Notes under the pieces: model-generated
The model's database searches: none
What the model was told of the DNA's origin: nothing
Seen by the model: only the letters and a program-made list of their open reading frames with translations
Position numbers and translations under genes: made by a program
Part shown: positions 21,442 to 31,640 of the stretch, one piece after another
How the letters are laid out: every line of letters starts with the position of its first letter
Numbering within the stretch: the stretch's first letter is position 1
From: Cynocephalus volans
Taxonomy: Eukaryota > Chordata > Mammalia > Dermoptera > Cynocephalidae
Length of the DNA: 64,000 nucleotides
Reading direction: 5' to 3'
Assembly: GCF_027409185.1 (NCBI RefSeq)
Contig: NC_084462.1
Coordinates: 183,758,071 to 183,822,070, forward strand

Positions 21442-23430
21442 GACAGACACGCGTTAGGGGAGACGGGACCAGGACTCCGGGCACAGTGGACTTCTGAGTG
21501 GCTTCCTCAGAAGGACAGGCCCTTCTCTGTCATGGGGACCCTCCCTATGACCCCCTCCTCCCAGTGCCACTGGACCCTGGCCTCTGGACTGGGAGAGATC
21601 CTGCCCTGGGGGTTCCACTCGTCCAGCTGCACCACCTCTGCCCCCCAGGCACTGCCCCTTCAATACCCAGGCCTGGGACGCACAGACCTCCACCACGCAG
21701 CCAGCTGATCTCGCAGGGACACAGCGGAGCCTCCCTCCCCAGCCTGCCTCCTCCTGGGCTCCCATGGCCTCTGCAGCAGCCAAACGCTTCTCTTGGCCAC
21801 AGGTCCTTCCTAGTCTGGCCCACTCTGGCCTCATCGTAAAGCACCCCTCTGCACATGGCACCGGCCAGCGGAACGAATGAATGAACTAGTGCCACGCAGT
21901 CCACCCAACTGGCTCTCATTCCTGTGGGTGATGTTCACAAGACCCCACCCACCTGGGCCTGCTCTTTGTCCTCGTAGGATCTGAGCAGACCTCCTCCACG
22001 TGACCTGCTCCTGCTGGCCCCGTCTACCCCCACGGAGGGGAGGAAGTCACGCTCAGGCCCGGGCAGTGAGTGCGATTGTTCTGTAATTGGACGTATTGTG
22101 TCGGCCACAGCTGATTTTCAGCGCAGCTGGAGCCCGACTTCCTTCCTTCCCTGAAAGCCACAGATGGGCTCTCCATCCGATCCCACCACCTTCGCCTCGC
22201 CCAGGTCATCCTCGGGACACTGCTGGGGCTGGCTTTGGACTCTACCCAGACCCCCTGAGGGGTCCGAATCACCTGGGAGCCCACAGGGAGGCCTTGGGAT
22301 AGATCTTTTGGCTGAGGAGGGACTGAGGAAACTTTGGGAGGGAAGACCCCACCCCAAAGCAGACGGCAGGCTGGGGGCAGGGAAGGGGCAGCAGGTGCGG
22401 CAGGACACTGTTCTCAGGGCCTTTTCTGAGCCAGCCCTGAGCGTGACTGGGACCTACACCCAAGAGCAGGGGAGGGCCTGCGAGACGCACTGCTTCACCA
22501 ATGCATAGGACAGCCTGAGAGCCAGAAGCAGCCATGCTCAGAGCCCGTGAGGCTAGAGAGACTTGTGGTCTCCCCATGGCCAGCCTGGCCAAGGCACTGG
22601 GTGACCCACAGTTGTCCCAAGGGGAGGAGAGCAGCCGTGCAGTGAAGGGGCATGCAAGGAGGCACACGGGGCACCCAGACCTGACCCCAAAAGGGCTCAG
22701 GGCATCTCTGGGCTGGAACGGATGTGAGGGGCAGGACTGGGCTGCAAAGGCTGAGTGCTGCACAGAGGGCCTCAGGTGGGAGCATGCCACCCTCCTGCCA
22801 CCCCTGGACAGCCACCGTGGCCCCAGATCCAGCACTTCATGCTCAGGCCTGACGTCCGCCAAAGCAGACCTGTTGGCTCAGCTTTCCCTCCCCAGGTGTC
22901 AATTCCTCAGAAACTAGCTCTAGCAATCGCTGGTGCTTCCACAGATTTAAGAGGAATCTTGTCATTAACGTGAAGAGAGTTTCTCTACCTTGAAGAAAGT
23001 CCTTGACTATTAGGTAGAAAGCCCTTACGTGGAGCACAGGAGACTGTCAGGCAGGAAGCCCACCTGCAGATCCCCCCTCTGGGATCTCAAATTGTGCAGA
23101 GCTGGAAAGATCTCTGCAGCCCTCTTCTCACCCCCCTCTGCCACCTGCTCCTCCAACCCCAAGCTCCAAACTGGCCCTGGGGAGTGGAGGAGGTTCCCGT
23201 GTCGGGCTGCTTTGTGTGCTGGGGTCCTGCCTCTGAGGCAGTGCAGGGCGATGGCAGAAATGTGGGTGGGGCCAGGGTCCTGATGCTGCTGGGGTGACAT
23301 GACCAAGAACATATGCCCCTCCATGGTCACCCTAGAGACCCAGGTCCCATCCCTTCCCCTCCACGAGCTCCTTATGCCCTAGAGAGATAATGGACCTAAG
23401 AGGGCAGCCAGGCTCCCAACCCAGAGAGAT
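21440..23430. other. GC-rich intergenic DNA without a gene
   Basis: No gene recognised. The stretch 22060-22145 ('gttctgtaattggacgtatt', 'cagctgattttcagcgcagc') is less GC-rich and might be a small regulatory element, but the evidence is thin. Confidence 0.5.
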
Positions 23431-23434
23431 CTAC

Positions 23435-23560
23435 CAGGTGAGTTTTTTAAAAAGAGAAAGAAGGCAGAACTAGTGGCAATATTAATATCAGACAGATGTC
23501 AAGACAAAAGTATTAAGTGGAGTAAAGAGGGTGTTCTATTTAGATAAAAAGTGCAGTCCA
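23435..23560 (+). mobile_element. Short L1 ORF2 fragment
   Basis: 'gtggcaatattaatatcaga' followed by 'caagacaaaagtattaa' is sense L1 ORF2, endonuclease region. Only about 120 bases remain. Confidence 0.6.
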
Positions 23561-23828
23561 CCCTGTTGGCAAGCCCTGGAGGATGTGTGTTTTGCCTAGA
23601 GATTGGCATCCCAGGAGAAATGACCCTTCTGTGATCCTTCTGGTTGAGCAGGAATATCCTCACACTCACGAATGCCACACACATGCACGCAAGACCACCT
23701 GTGTGGGCTCCAACGCCCATTCATTCCCTCTGTGCCCCCGAAGAGGGGGGTCTGCATGCAGGAAAGCCAGTGCAGGAGTCTCAGGAGAGAAAGAGAATCT
23801 GGGAGAGTCCAGTGGTCCAGAGCAGTGT

Positions 23829-24165
23829 ACTAGCTGGGGTTCTCCAGAGAAACAGAACCAATGGGATATGTGAAAAATAATAATAATATTTACACATACG
23901 TACATATACATGAGTATATATGTGAAAGATTTATTGTAGGCAGTTGGTTCCTGTGATTATGGAGGCTGAGAAGTTCCAAGATCTGCAGCCTGCAAGCTGG
24001 AGACCCAGGAGAGCCGATGCTTTAAGTTCCAACCTAAGGGCAGAAGACCGATGTCCCAGCTCGAACTGTCAGACAAGCCAAGTTCACTCTTCCTCGCTCC
24101 TATTCAGGTCTTCAAATGATTAGACGAGGACACCCACAGGGGGAGGGCAACCTGCTTTACTCAGA
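23829..24165 (-). mobile_element. MLT2-like ERVL LTR, antisense
   Basis: 'tactagctggggttctccag' and 'agaaacagaaccaatgggat' lead into an AT repeat, then 'gatttattgtaggcagttgg', 'ctggagacccaggagagccg' and 'ggcaacctgctttactcaga'. This is the reverse complement of an MLT2-type LTR. Truncated at its far end and without viral genes. Confidence 0.75.
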
Positions 24166-24359
24166 TGGCAAATACTGCCCGATCTGGGAGGCTCCCCAAG
24201 GCCCTGCCCAGAACAGGCCTCTCCCAGGGATGTCCCCACAGCCACCCTGTGCAGTTGGGACACATGCCACCTGGACTTGGCAGCAGCCAGCACTGGAGCC
24301 ATCACATCAAAAGTCCCAGCCTCCATGGGGTTTGGGAACTAAACCCAGAAAGAAGTCCA
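24166..24359. other. Intergenic, nothing recognised
   Basis: Ordinary sequence between the LTR and the next block. Confidence 0.5.
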
Positions 24360-24640
24360 GGTGATTATTTATGAGGCCTGGGCCTCTCTCTCTCTACAGC
24401 CAAGCAGCTCCCAGGCAGGGCCAGAGGACAGCAGTCTTGTAGTGAGAGGGTGCCCAGTCGAGCATGACAGCATGCAAGTGTTACCGCGCCTTACTGCTTC
24501 CTGCTCTTCAAATTTATTTTTACTGGCAGAAGAGGCTGGAATGGTTGCTTTTGTTTTCTAAAATCCTTAAGGAGCAAAATCCCACACAATCTTGGAGGAA
24601 ATTAAATTTAGAAATTAGATGCTAGCCTTGGCAGGGACCT
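24360..24640. promoter_or_regulatory. Candidate conserved non-coding element
   Basis: Single-copy-looking block with 'gtgattatttatgaggcc' at one end and 'ggaggaaattaaatttagaa' at the other, and T-rich 'caaatttatttttactggca' between. No ORF or repeat explains it. Enhancer-like by composition only. Confidence 0.3.
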
Positions 24641-24689
24641 TGGCAGAGTCCCCAGCAGAGCCAGACTGACACATCCATTGGGAACGTAT

Positions 24690-25052
24690 CACAGTTATTA
24701 ACCTTTTACTCCAAAACATATGGAGAAAAGCTGCTAGAAACACAGGGGGAGTTTTCCTAAAGCACAGTCACAGTGGGAGACTTCAACACACCTCACTCAG
24801 TAATTGCCAGATCAAAAAATGAGTAAAGGAAAGAGAATATTAATAGAACAATTAACCACCCAAAATTAATAGATACACAGGACTTTGTACTCAAAAAAGA
24901 AAGTGCCTTCCTTTTAAATACCAAACAGACAGACAAAAAAAGAGCATGTGTGAGAACCCTGAGAAAATCTCAATAGTTCCTAAAAGGGGAAACTGTGCAG
25001 GAGGCATTCTCTGAACACAGTGCAATAAAGTATGGAACTAACAACACATAAC
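24690..25052 (+). mobile_element. L1 ORF2 endonuclease remnant, 5' piece of a split copy
   Basis: 'agtgggagacttcaacacac' and 'ggaactaacaacacataac' mark the end of the endonuclease region in sense orientation. The next part of this L1 appears at about 25985, after the MIR and minisatellite. Confidence 0.65.
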
Positions 25053-25077
25053 TTTTTTTTTTTTAAGTTCTAGCCTA

Positions 25078-25256
25078 TTGTCAGTTTGGCGTGATGGTCA
25101 AGGACATGGCGTGGAGAGCACATTTGACCGTTTGCTACTTAACAGACTGGATGATTCTGTTTCCTCATCTACAGAACGAGGAGCAAGCTTTTGCCCACAC
25201 ACTTCTGTCTTCTGAAGATTGAAGGTGATGGAGCAGTTAATATAAGTAGTGCACAG
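25078..25256 (+). mobile_element. MIR SINE, sense
   Basis: 'gcgtgatggtcaaggacatg', 'tttcctcatctacag' and 'ggagcagttaatataagtag' follow the MIR order: tRNA-like head, core, and the tail ending in 'gtgcctggcacatag'. The tail runs straight into the minisatellite at 25250. Confidence 0.55.
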
Positions 25257-25950
25257 AGCCCAGCACAGACAGAGCCCAGCATAGACAGAGCCCAGAGCCC
25301 AGCACAGACACAGCCCAGCACAGACACAGCCCAGCACAGACACAGCCCAGAGCCCAGCACAGACACAGCCCAGCACAGACACAGCCCAGCACAGACAGAG
25401 TCCAGAGCCCAGCACAGACAGAGCCCAGCACAAATTGAGCCCAGCACAGACAGAGCCCAGAGCCCAGCACAGACAGAGTCCAGAGCCCAGCACAGACAGA
25501 GCCCAGTACAAATTGAGCCCAGCACAGACAGAGCCCAGCACAGACACAGCTCAGCACAGACAGAGCCCAGCACAGACAGAGCCCAGAGCCCAGCACAGAC
25601 AGAGCCCAGAGCCCAGCACAGACAGAGCCCAGCACAGACACAGCCCAGCACAGACACGGCCCAGCACAAACAGAGCCCAGCACAAATTGAGCCCAGCACA
25701 GACAGAGCCCAGAGCCCAGCACAGACAGAGCCCAGAGCTCAGTACAGACAGAGCCCAGTACAGACAGAGCCCAGCACAGACAGAGCCCAGAGCTCAGCAC
25801 AAATTGAGCACAGCACAGACAGAGCCCAGAGCTCAGTACAGACAGAGCCCAGTACAGACAGAGCCCAGAGCCCAGCACTGACAGTCCAGAGCTTAGTACA
25901 GACACAGCCCAGCACAGGCACAGCCCAGCACAGACACAACCCAGCACAGA
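25250..25950 (+). repeat. 700-bp AGCCCAGCACAGACAS minisatellite
   Basis: Tandem 16-bp units (agcccagcacagacag or ..cac) mixed with 22-bp units that carry an extra 'agccca'-like hexamer, and occasional 'caaattgagccc' variants. It reads open in three plus-strand and several minus-strand frames (up to 279 codons), giving only AQTEPSTDR-type or CWALSVLG-type repeats. Not a gene. Confidence 0.95.
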
Positions 25951-25984
25951 CAGAGCCACCACCAACCACACACACACTCTCTCT

Positions 25985-26190
25985 ACTGAAACATAAAATG
26001 ACAGACTCTTGATTAATTTGATAATGAGGGCAGTAAACATCAAAAAACTATAGGATGCAGCCAAAGTGGCTCTCAAAGGACAATATATAGCCTTAAGTGA
26101 TTCTAACAGAAGGTCAAAAAGAGTGAAACTAATGCTTTCATTTTAGAAGCTGGAAGAAGAAAGAAAACAGAACCCAAAAGAAATTTAGGG
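25985..26190 (+). mobile_element. L1 ORF2 linker remnant, 3' piece of split copy
   Basis: 'aaaaaactataggatgcagc' then 'caaagtggctctcaaagga' is the sense L1 stretch that follows the endonuclease domain. It continues the piece that ends at 25052. Confidence 0.65.
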
Positions 26191-26199
26191 GAACTTGGT

Positions 26200-26635
26200 C
26201 CAGGCCCTGCTCCCTCCATCTCTATCCCTCCCCAGTTGTAGTGGTACCACTTGTTACTGTGTTGTCTGGGGTTTTATAATGAACACGTGTCACTTCCAAA
26301 CTCTAAAAGAACAGAAACAGGCTTTCCATGCTGGGAGTCAACCCCGGGCCTCCAGAGCCCAAGTGTTTAAGCTCTTTACTGCCCATCCTCAGGCAGGGCC
26401 CCTGGGGCCTCGGACAGCAGCTCCTCAAGGTCAGGGACATTGGAGGGGCAGCCAGCCTGGGCTGGGCAGCAGGATCACACCAACATCCGAGACCCCAGGC
26501 TCCTTCCACAGGGCTCCTCAAACATCTTCCCCATTGTTTTATTCTGACAATTTTCAAACACACAGCAAAGTTGAAGGAACTGTACGGTGGATGCCACCCA
26601 CCCAGCGTCTAGGGTCTGCCGTTAACACATCCTAG
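26200..26635. other. Intergenic, nothing recognised
   Basis: No gene or known repeat recognised. Confidence 0.5.
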
Positions 26636-26639
26636 TCCT

Positions 26640-26790
26640 GTCCCCATCACCGCCACTCACACATGCTACAACACGGATGAACTTGCAACAAAAACCCGTC
26701 ACCAAAGACCACCTACTGCGTGATTCCATTCCTATGAGAGTCCAGAAGAGAGAACTCTGAGAGACGGATGTGGATCAGTGGTGGACTAGG
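26640..26790 (+). mobile_element. L1M 3' UTR fragment, sense
   Basis: 'gctacaacacggatgaactt', 'gcgtgattccattcctatga' and 'gtggatcagtggtggac' are the classic old-L1 3'-region landmarks in order. Confidence 0.75.
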
Positions 26791-26984
26791 GCTGGGGTGG
26801 GGGGCACCGGCAAGTGAGTTCTAGCAAAGCCTCCTCCTGTGTAACCCACACCCCACCAAGACGGAGACCCCCGCCATCTCTCCAGAACGCTGCCTCGTTT
26901 GCTCCCACCCCACCCCCAGGGGCAGCGACAGGTGTGGCCATTTGCCGCCGTCGATCGGTTTTGCCTGTCCTCAAGCACCACTTA

Positions 26985-27115
26985 AAAGAAATTACATAGC
27001 GTGTCCTCTTTTGGGTGAGATTTCTTCAACTCAGCATGTTTTGGGGGATTCATCCATGTTGTTACATGTATCAGTGGTTAATATTGATATTTTAAAATGT
27101 TGGATCGGTCTTTTA
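26985..27115 (-). mobile_element. L1M 3' UTR fragment, antisense
   Basis: 'ttttgggggattcatccatg' and 'ttgttacatgtatcagtggt' are the reverse complement of the same L1 3' region as at 26640, in opposite orientation. Confidence 0.6.
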
Positions 27116-27332
27116 AACATATCCAACAAAATCTGAATATCACGATGGCTTAGTACCCACCATCATTGATTTAAAAAAGACCACTTGCAGCGGGCATAAC
27201 GTTCTTCACCTTTACCTTGTATTTTCCCTTCACTCTGCCCACAGAATTTTATCCTGATGTGATATATTTTATGCTTGAAAGTCTTTTGTTGACGATTCAT
27301 TGTATTTTTCTGCAATTAAAATACGTGTATAA

Positions 27333-27481
27333 GGGCCGGCCCTGTGGCTCACTCGGGAGAGTGCGGTGCTGGGAGCGCCGAGGCCGCGGGTTCGGATCCT
27401 ACATGGGGATGGCCGGTGCACTCACTGTCTGAGCGCGGTGCGAGCGACACCAAGCCGAGGGTTATGATCCCCTTACCAGTC

Positions 27482-27512
<31 letters not shown>
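27333..27512 (+). mobile_element. Dimeric CYN-like SINE with 29-A tail
   Basis: Two tRNA-like units in tandem. The left one has an A-box-like TGGCTCACTCGG (27345-27356) and a B-box GGTTCGGATCC (27389-27399). The right one begins near 'ggccggtgcactcactg' and has 'gagggttatgatcccc'. It ends with 29 A (27484-27512). An 8-bp repeat, gtgtataa, flanks it at 27325-27332 and 27513-27520. The long pure A-tail points to a young copy. This is the most complete member of the family in the window. Confidence 0.85.
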
Positions 27513-27514
<2 letters not shown>

Positions 27515-27940
27515 GTATAAATTGAAATGTCACATTTTACTCTTCATAAGGCTCCTAATTATCTTTAAATTTTTCTGCTGGATTTAGTTATTCTTATAAT
27601 TGTTAGCTCACAATTCATCAAAGCCACAGATTTAGATATAAACAATTTATATCACATTTTGATAATTAGTTGTTACACAGAAGAAGTAACTTTTGCTGGA
27701 AATGAGTCTCTTGATGGAGTGGATGTGGCTTTCTCTGTCTAATTCCTGTTTCCATGAGTGAATATCGCTTATTGTTAAAAAGAGACACTGTTCAGCATGC
27801 AATCTACTCCTTTTCGGGTTTTAGACATGTCAGCACTAAGCAACCTTGTTCACAGAAATAAGTGTAAGGGTACAAAAGGAGATTTGTTACAGCAATTGCA
27901 AAAATCACACGGATATGCCTTATGAAAATCAGCGTCGCCG
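27513..27940. other. AT-rich intergenic DNA
   Basis: AT-rich, no gene or recognised repeat; it is the other half of the AT-rich block (27120-27332) into which the dimeric SINE inserted. Confidence 0.5.
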
Positions 27941-28560
27941 TCAGGTGACCTGCAAAGTACCTGCCACCCCCGCTGGCACCGCCCGCGCTGTCCAAGGCGG
28001 GCTCTGTTCCCTGCCCAGACGCGGGTCGATGCAACAGGGGGGAATCTGGGAGGGGGAGGCCGAGAAGCCTGTGGAAGTCCAATTTCTGGGAATTCACTCC
28101 CCCAAACTGCGTGCGTCCGCCCAGCCCTGGAAGGTCTTCGTGGGCGTTCCCGCCTTTGAAGACCCCCGCCCTGACTCCGGACCAGCCTCCAGCCAAGACA
28201 AAGGAGGGCGATGCCGCCTCTCACCACCAGAGGGCGCGCCATGCTCCCAAACAGACGGCGGACCTGGCGGAATCGGGGCTCCTGCACCTGCCCCGGCGGG
28301 GCTCGCAGGGGACGGGCGTGGCCGCGAGCCCCGAGCCCGGCGCCTGGCTCCGTTCCACCGGGGACCGCCCAGCCCGTGCCCCGCCCGCCTCCGTCTCCGC
28401 ATCTCCCAGTCGAGGGGCTCTGCTGGAGGCACTGGCCGGCTCGCTCCTCTCGTGGCCCCCCACCCTGGGGCCGCGCCGCTGGGTCTGGGGGCGGGGACTG
28501 GTGGCATCCAGATGCCTTGAAGTTCTGGCCTGGCTTGGGGGCTCCCTAGGGTTAGGTGGG
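27940..28560. promoter_or_regulatory. Orphan CpG island with CTCF-type site
   Basis: A CpG- and G/C-rich block with sharp AT-rich boundaries on the left, as at promoters. It contains a CTCF-type core CCACCAGAGGGCGC at 28224-28237 (plus orientation). Overlapping ORFs on both strands show no recognisable protein. No splice donor or known exon could be assigned, so it may be an unannotated non-coding promoter or an insulator. Confidence 0.5.
28224..28237 (+). promoter_or_regulatory. Predicted CTCF binding site
   Basis: CCACCAGAGGGCGC is a near-perfect match to the CTCF core consensus (CCNCNAGRGGGCRC). Its orientation is forward; it would pair with the reverse-oriented site at 63953. Confidence 0.6.
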
Positions 28561-30400
28561 CCCTCCACCCCCACACAGGCAGGAGGGTCCTCTGCTGGAA
28601 GGTGAGTCTGCTGGAAAGGCCTGGGGGGTATGGGGACGGCGGGGCCTAGGAAAGCTGCTTCTGACCCCATGGTGGACGGGATAGTCTAAAACCCTATCTC
28701 TGCACAACGCACAGATTCTTGGGGTGAAAGGGGGCGACGTGCTTCTGAATACAAAGGAGAGGGCGGCCAAGGGAGGGAGGGGGTGCCCAGGGACCAGGAC
28801 CCGGGGACAGCAGCATCCGACGAGCCGAGAAACCGCAGCCAGTGCGTCCCAGAGGAGCCACTGGCAGAGACCATGAAAGGTCATCGCTGGCTCTTGTCTT
28901 AAGCCCCTAGCTGTGGCGGGCCACGGGTGGTGCGGGCACATCCGGGGTGCGCGTCCTGCTCTGGAGGTTGACTGCCTGTCCCCTTCTCTCTCAGCCTGTC
29001 TTCGTATAGGACCTGCCTGCAGTCCATCGCTATGGCTTGGAGGCTGCTGGCTCCCCTCCCGCCCCTCTCCCAGCCTGGCCGCGGTCTCCCCCCTAGAGCA
29101 GGACTGTGGGACCCGGGGTCCCCGCGCCGGAGCCCCGCCCGGAGCACCTGCCCCGAATATTTTTAGCGGGGGGTCCCGTGCGCCCGAAGCCGCCTGCCTC
29201 GCTCGCTTCCTTCGGGACAGGCGGCATCTTGCGCTCCGATCGCCTGGTGAGGGAGCCCGGGGCCTTCGTGGGCAGACCCGGCCACACCCGGGGCCTCCAC
29301 TCTGGGGTCTGCTCGGCCCACTCGGGGGACGTCCTCCTCCCCCTGTCCCCGGCGCGCGGCAGAGCGCTGCCACCTCGGTCTGGGCCCATCCGGCGCCTTC
29401 CAGCCCATGGCAGGCTGGCAGAGTCACCCCGGGAGGCTCCCCTCCCTTCCGGTGGCCTCGGCTGTCCCCTCCCGTCTCTCATGTCCTGAAGTTTTGAGGG
29501 TCTGGGAGGGCAAGAGCAGAGGGCCCGGTCCGGGCCCACAGGGATCTGGGTTCAGATCCTGCCCCCTGCCCTTAGGGAAGCTGCTGCTCTCAGAACTTCA
29601 GTTCCCTCCTCTAAGTTCCACGTTGGGGGCCGTTGTGACAGACGTGAAGTCAGGCAGAGGCCGCCTGCACACCCACAACAGCTCCCGGCGCGGCCATGGG
29701 TCCCTGCGCCCCGCGGTGCTGCGAGCTTGCAGGGCCCAGCCGTCCTGGGGGCCACCAGAGGGGCTGTCACCTAGACCCAGGCCAAGCCCCACTGGGGACC
29801 AACGGGGACTGGCCGTGTCCTGCGCACTCTGGAGTCCCAGCAAGTGGGAGGCAGTGGTCCCCCGTGGCCCCTCACCCCTACTCTCACTTCCTCCTGCACC
29901 CCAGCCCCTGGCACCGCCTGGTTCCATGACTGGGCTCTGCAGGAGCAAGCCCCTCCTTCACTTTCCCTTCCCAAGCCACCTTAGCTGCTTTCGACTCGTA
30001 GCCCAAATGAGACTCTGATTAAGATTACATTGAATTCATAATTCATACATTCCTCCAGGAAGAATAACACGTTTATAATAAAAGTCTTCCCATCCATTCT
30101 GTTGAGTTTGCTAAGTAAGCCAATCTGCCAGTGATGACAGGTGACTGCGTGGGGTCATCTTGGGAATGTCACAGCTCCTCTGCCAGTGTTCCTCTCTCCA
30201 CAACACTCTCCTCCACCTCCCAGAACTTCTCTCCCCCAGTCATGCCTTTGGCCTAGAGCAGGCTGCTGCCAGCCCTGGGGCGCTGCCACCCTTGAGGCTT
30301 CCTGCACTCCGCCCAGCCTTTCTGAAGAACCCCTTTATTAAGCCGTCCTGCCAGAAACCTGCTATGAATGTGAATCTCCTTCCTGCTGGAACCCAGATAG
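28561..30400. other. GC-rich intergenic DNA with a second CpG-rich block
   Basis: CpG-rich again at about 29040-29430, including 'cgatcgcctggtgaggg', which could be a splice donor, but no coding sequence is recognisable. A sense MIR piece lies at 29545-29640 ('ctgggttcagatcctgcccc', 'cttcagttccctcctc'). Confidence 0.45.
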
Positions 30401-30600
30401 ATCTAAGGGTTCTTCTCAGGAATTCAAGGAAAGTTTGACATCAGAATCTGATCAAGGCAAATTCCATATGAACAGATTACAGGACAAAAATCATGTCTTC
30501 TCAAGTGATGCAGTTCGTGACTTTTTAAAAAAATCTCAACAAACTTGGAATAGAGGCGCATGACACCTTCCTAATTTGGTAAAAATTGTTCACCAAAAAC
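30400..30600 (+). mobile_element. L1 ORF2 RT-region fragment, sense
   Basis: 'ccatatgaacagattacagg', 'aaaatctcaacaaacttgga' and 'atagaggcgcatgacacctt' follow the L1 RT region in order. Non-coding. Confidence 0.6.
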
Positions 30601-30840
30601 CCACCACAAAAGTACATTTAGGAAATCAGATCAGTGGTAGCCTGGGGTTTGGGGAAGGGGGGATTGTTGAACAGGTGGAGCAGGGGGACTTTCAGGGCAG
30701 TGAAACTGTCCTAGAGGTCATCCCCTTTATTCTTCTTGAGCATAAACTATTACATTATCTGTGTTGGAGCATATGCTGCTGCTTACTAAATATTGGCTGA
30801 ATGGTCTACCTGGCATACATTTTTAAGAATATAGTTGGGA

Positions 30841-30927
30841 GGCTGGCCAGTTAACTCAGATGGTTAGATAACACCAGTGGCCAGCGTTTGATTTCTGTGC
30901 CAGCCAGCCAAAGGAAACAAACAATGT
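30841..30927 (+). mobile_element. CYN-like monomer SINE with TSD
   Basis: 'gctggccagttaactcagat' and 'ggccagcgtttgatttctgt' make a tRNA-like monomer with a short A-rich tail. Direct repeats aagaatatagttggg (30825-30839) and aagagtatagttggg (30928-30942) differ at one base. The anticodon region has a small deletion. Confidence 0.75.
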
Positions 30928-31021
30928 AAGAGTATAGTTGGGTTCTAAATATATTTAGTGCCACTTACACAGAACACATTGTGGGCTGATTAGCCATCCT
31001 TAGAATTTCTTAGTGAGCATG

Positions 31022-31085
31022 GGCTGGCCATTTACACAGTTGGTTAGAGCGCGGCCTTCTAACACCAGGGTCATAAGTTTGTGTA
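31022..31085 (+). mobile_element. CYN-like SINE, 3'-truncated
   Basis: 'ggctggccatttacacagtt' and 'ggttagagcgcggccttcta' match the left half of the tRNA-Ile-like unit; the match stops after 'gggtcataagtttg' without a tail. Confidence 0.6.
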
Positions 31086-31089
31086 GGAT

Positions 31090-31400
31090 ACTGTAAGGGT
31101 GCGTACGGGACACCAGGCATCTGTCAAAAGCCATAGAGCTTTGCAGCAAGAGAGTGAATCTCGGAATACGCAAGTTTTAAAAATCATCCAAGAGGCTGGG
31201 CTGTCCTTGGATGGACTGCGGACCGTGGCAAGAGAATCTGACTATTTCAAATGTAGCAGACAGCGGGGGCGGGGCGGGCGGAGATGGTGACCCGAGTAAC
31301 TCCAGAAATGAGAGGAGACTGAAAACCAGATACTGTCACACTAAAAACAGAAAGAGCGCCTAAGCAGTGCTGCCTCCTGCAGGGGTACGAGCTAGCAATT
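31090..31400. other. Intergenic, nothing recognised
   Basis: No gene or known repeat recognised. Confidence 0.45.
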
Positions 31401-31406
31401 CTGATG

Positions 31407-31640
31407 CTGGTAGACACTAGCCCCCTTACCCACAGGGATACGCTCCTAGACCCCAGTCTGCACCTGACACCCTGACAGTACCAAGCCCTACGTACACCGT
31501 GCTTTTCTCATACACGCACACATACCTATCATAAAGTTGAATTTGTAAACTAGGCACAGCAAGAGATTAACAACAATACCTACTAATAAAATAGAACAAT
31601 TATAACATGAATTTAACAGTTAAATAAATGGATGGGGGAT
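31407..31640 (+). mobile_element. Tigger-type (TcMar) DNA transposon remnant
   Basis: 'tagcccccttacccacaggg', 'atacgctcctagacccc' and 'actaggcacagcaagagatt' followed by 'aacaacaatacctactaata' match the remembered consensus of a Tigger-group MER element. No transposase ORF remains. Confidence 0.65.

Noticed and set aside
25191..26076. ORFs of 273 (plus) and 279 (minus) codons
   Set aside because: Generated by the 16/22-bp minisatellite; both strands are open at once and the peptides are pure repeats.
27333..27414. Possible functional tRNA gene (A and B boxes present)
   Set aside because: The cloverleaf is degenerate, the unit is duplicated, and it ends in an A-tail with target-site duplications: it is a SINE, not a tRNA gene.
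28552..29427. 291-codon minus-strand ORF over the orphan CpG-rich blocks
   Set aside because: Arg/Pro/Gly-rich with overlapping opposite ORFs; typical of CpG-island composition. No protein family seen.
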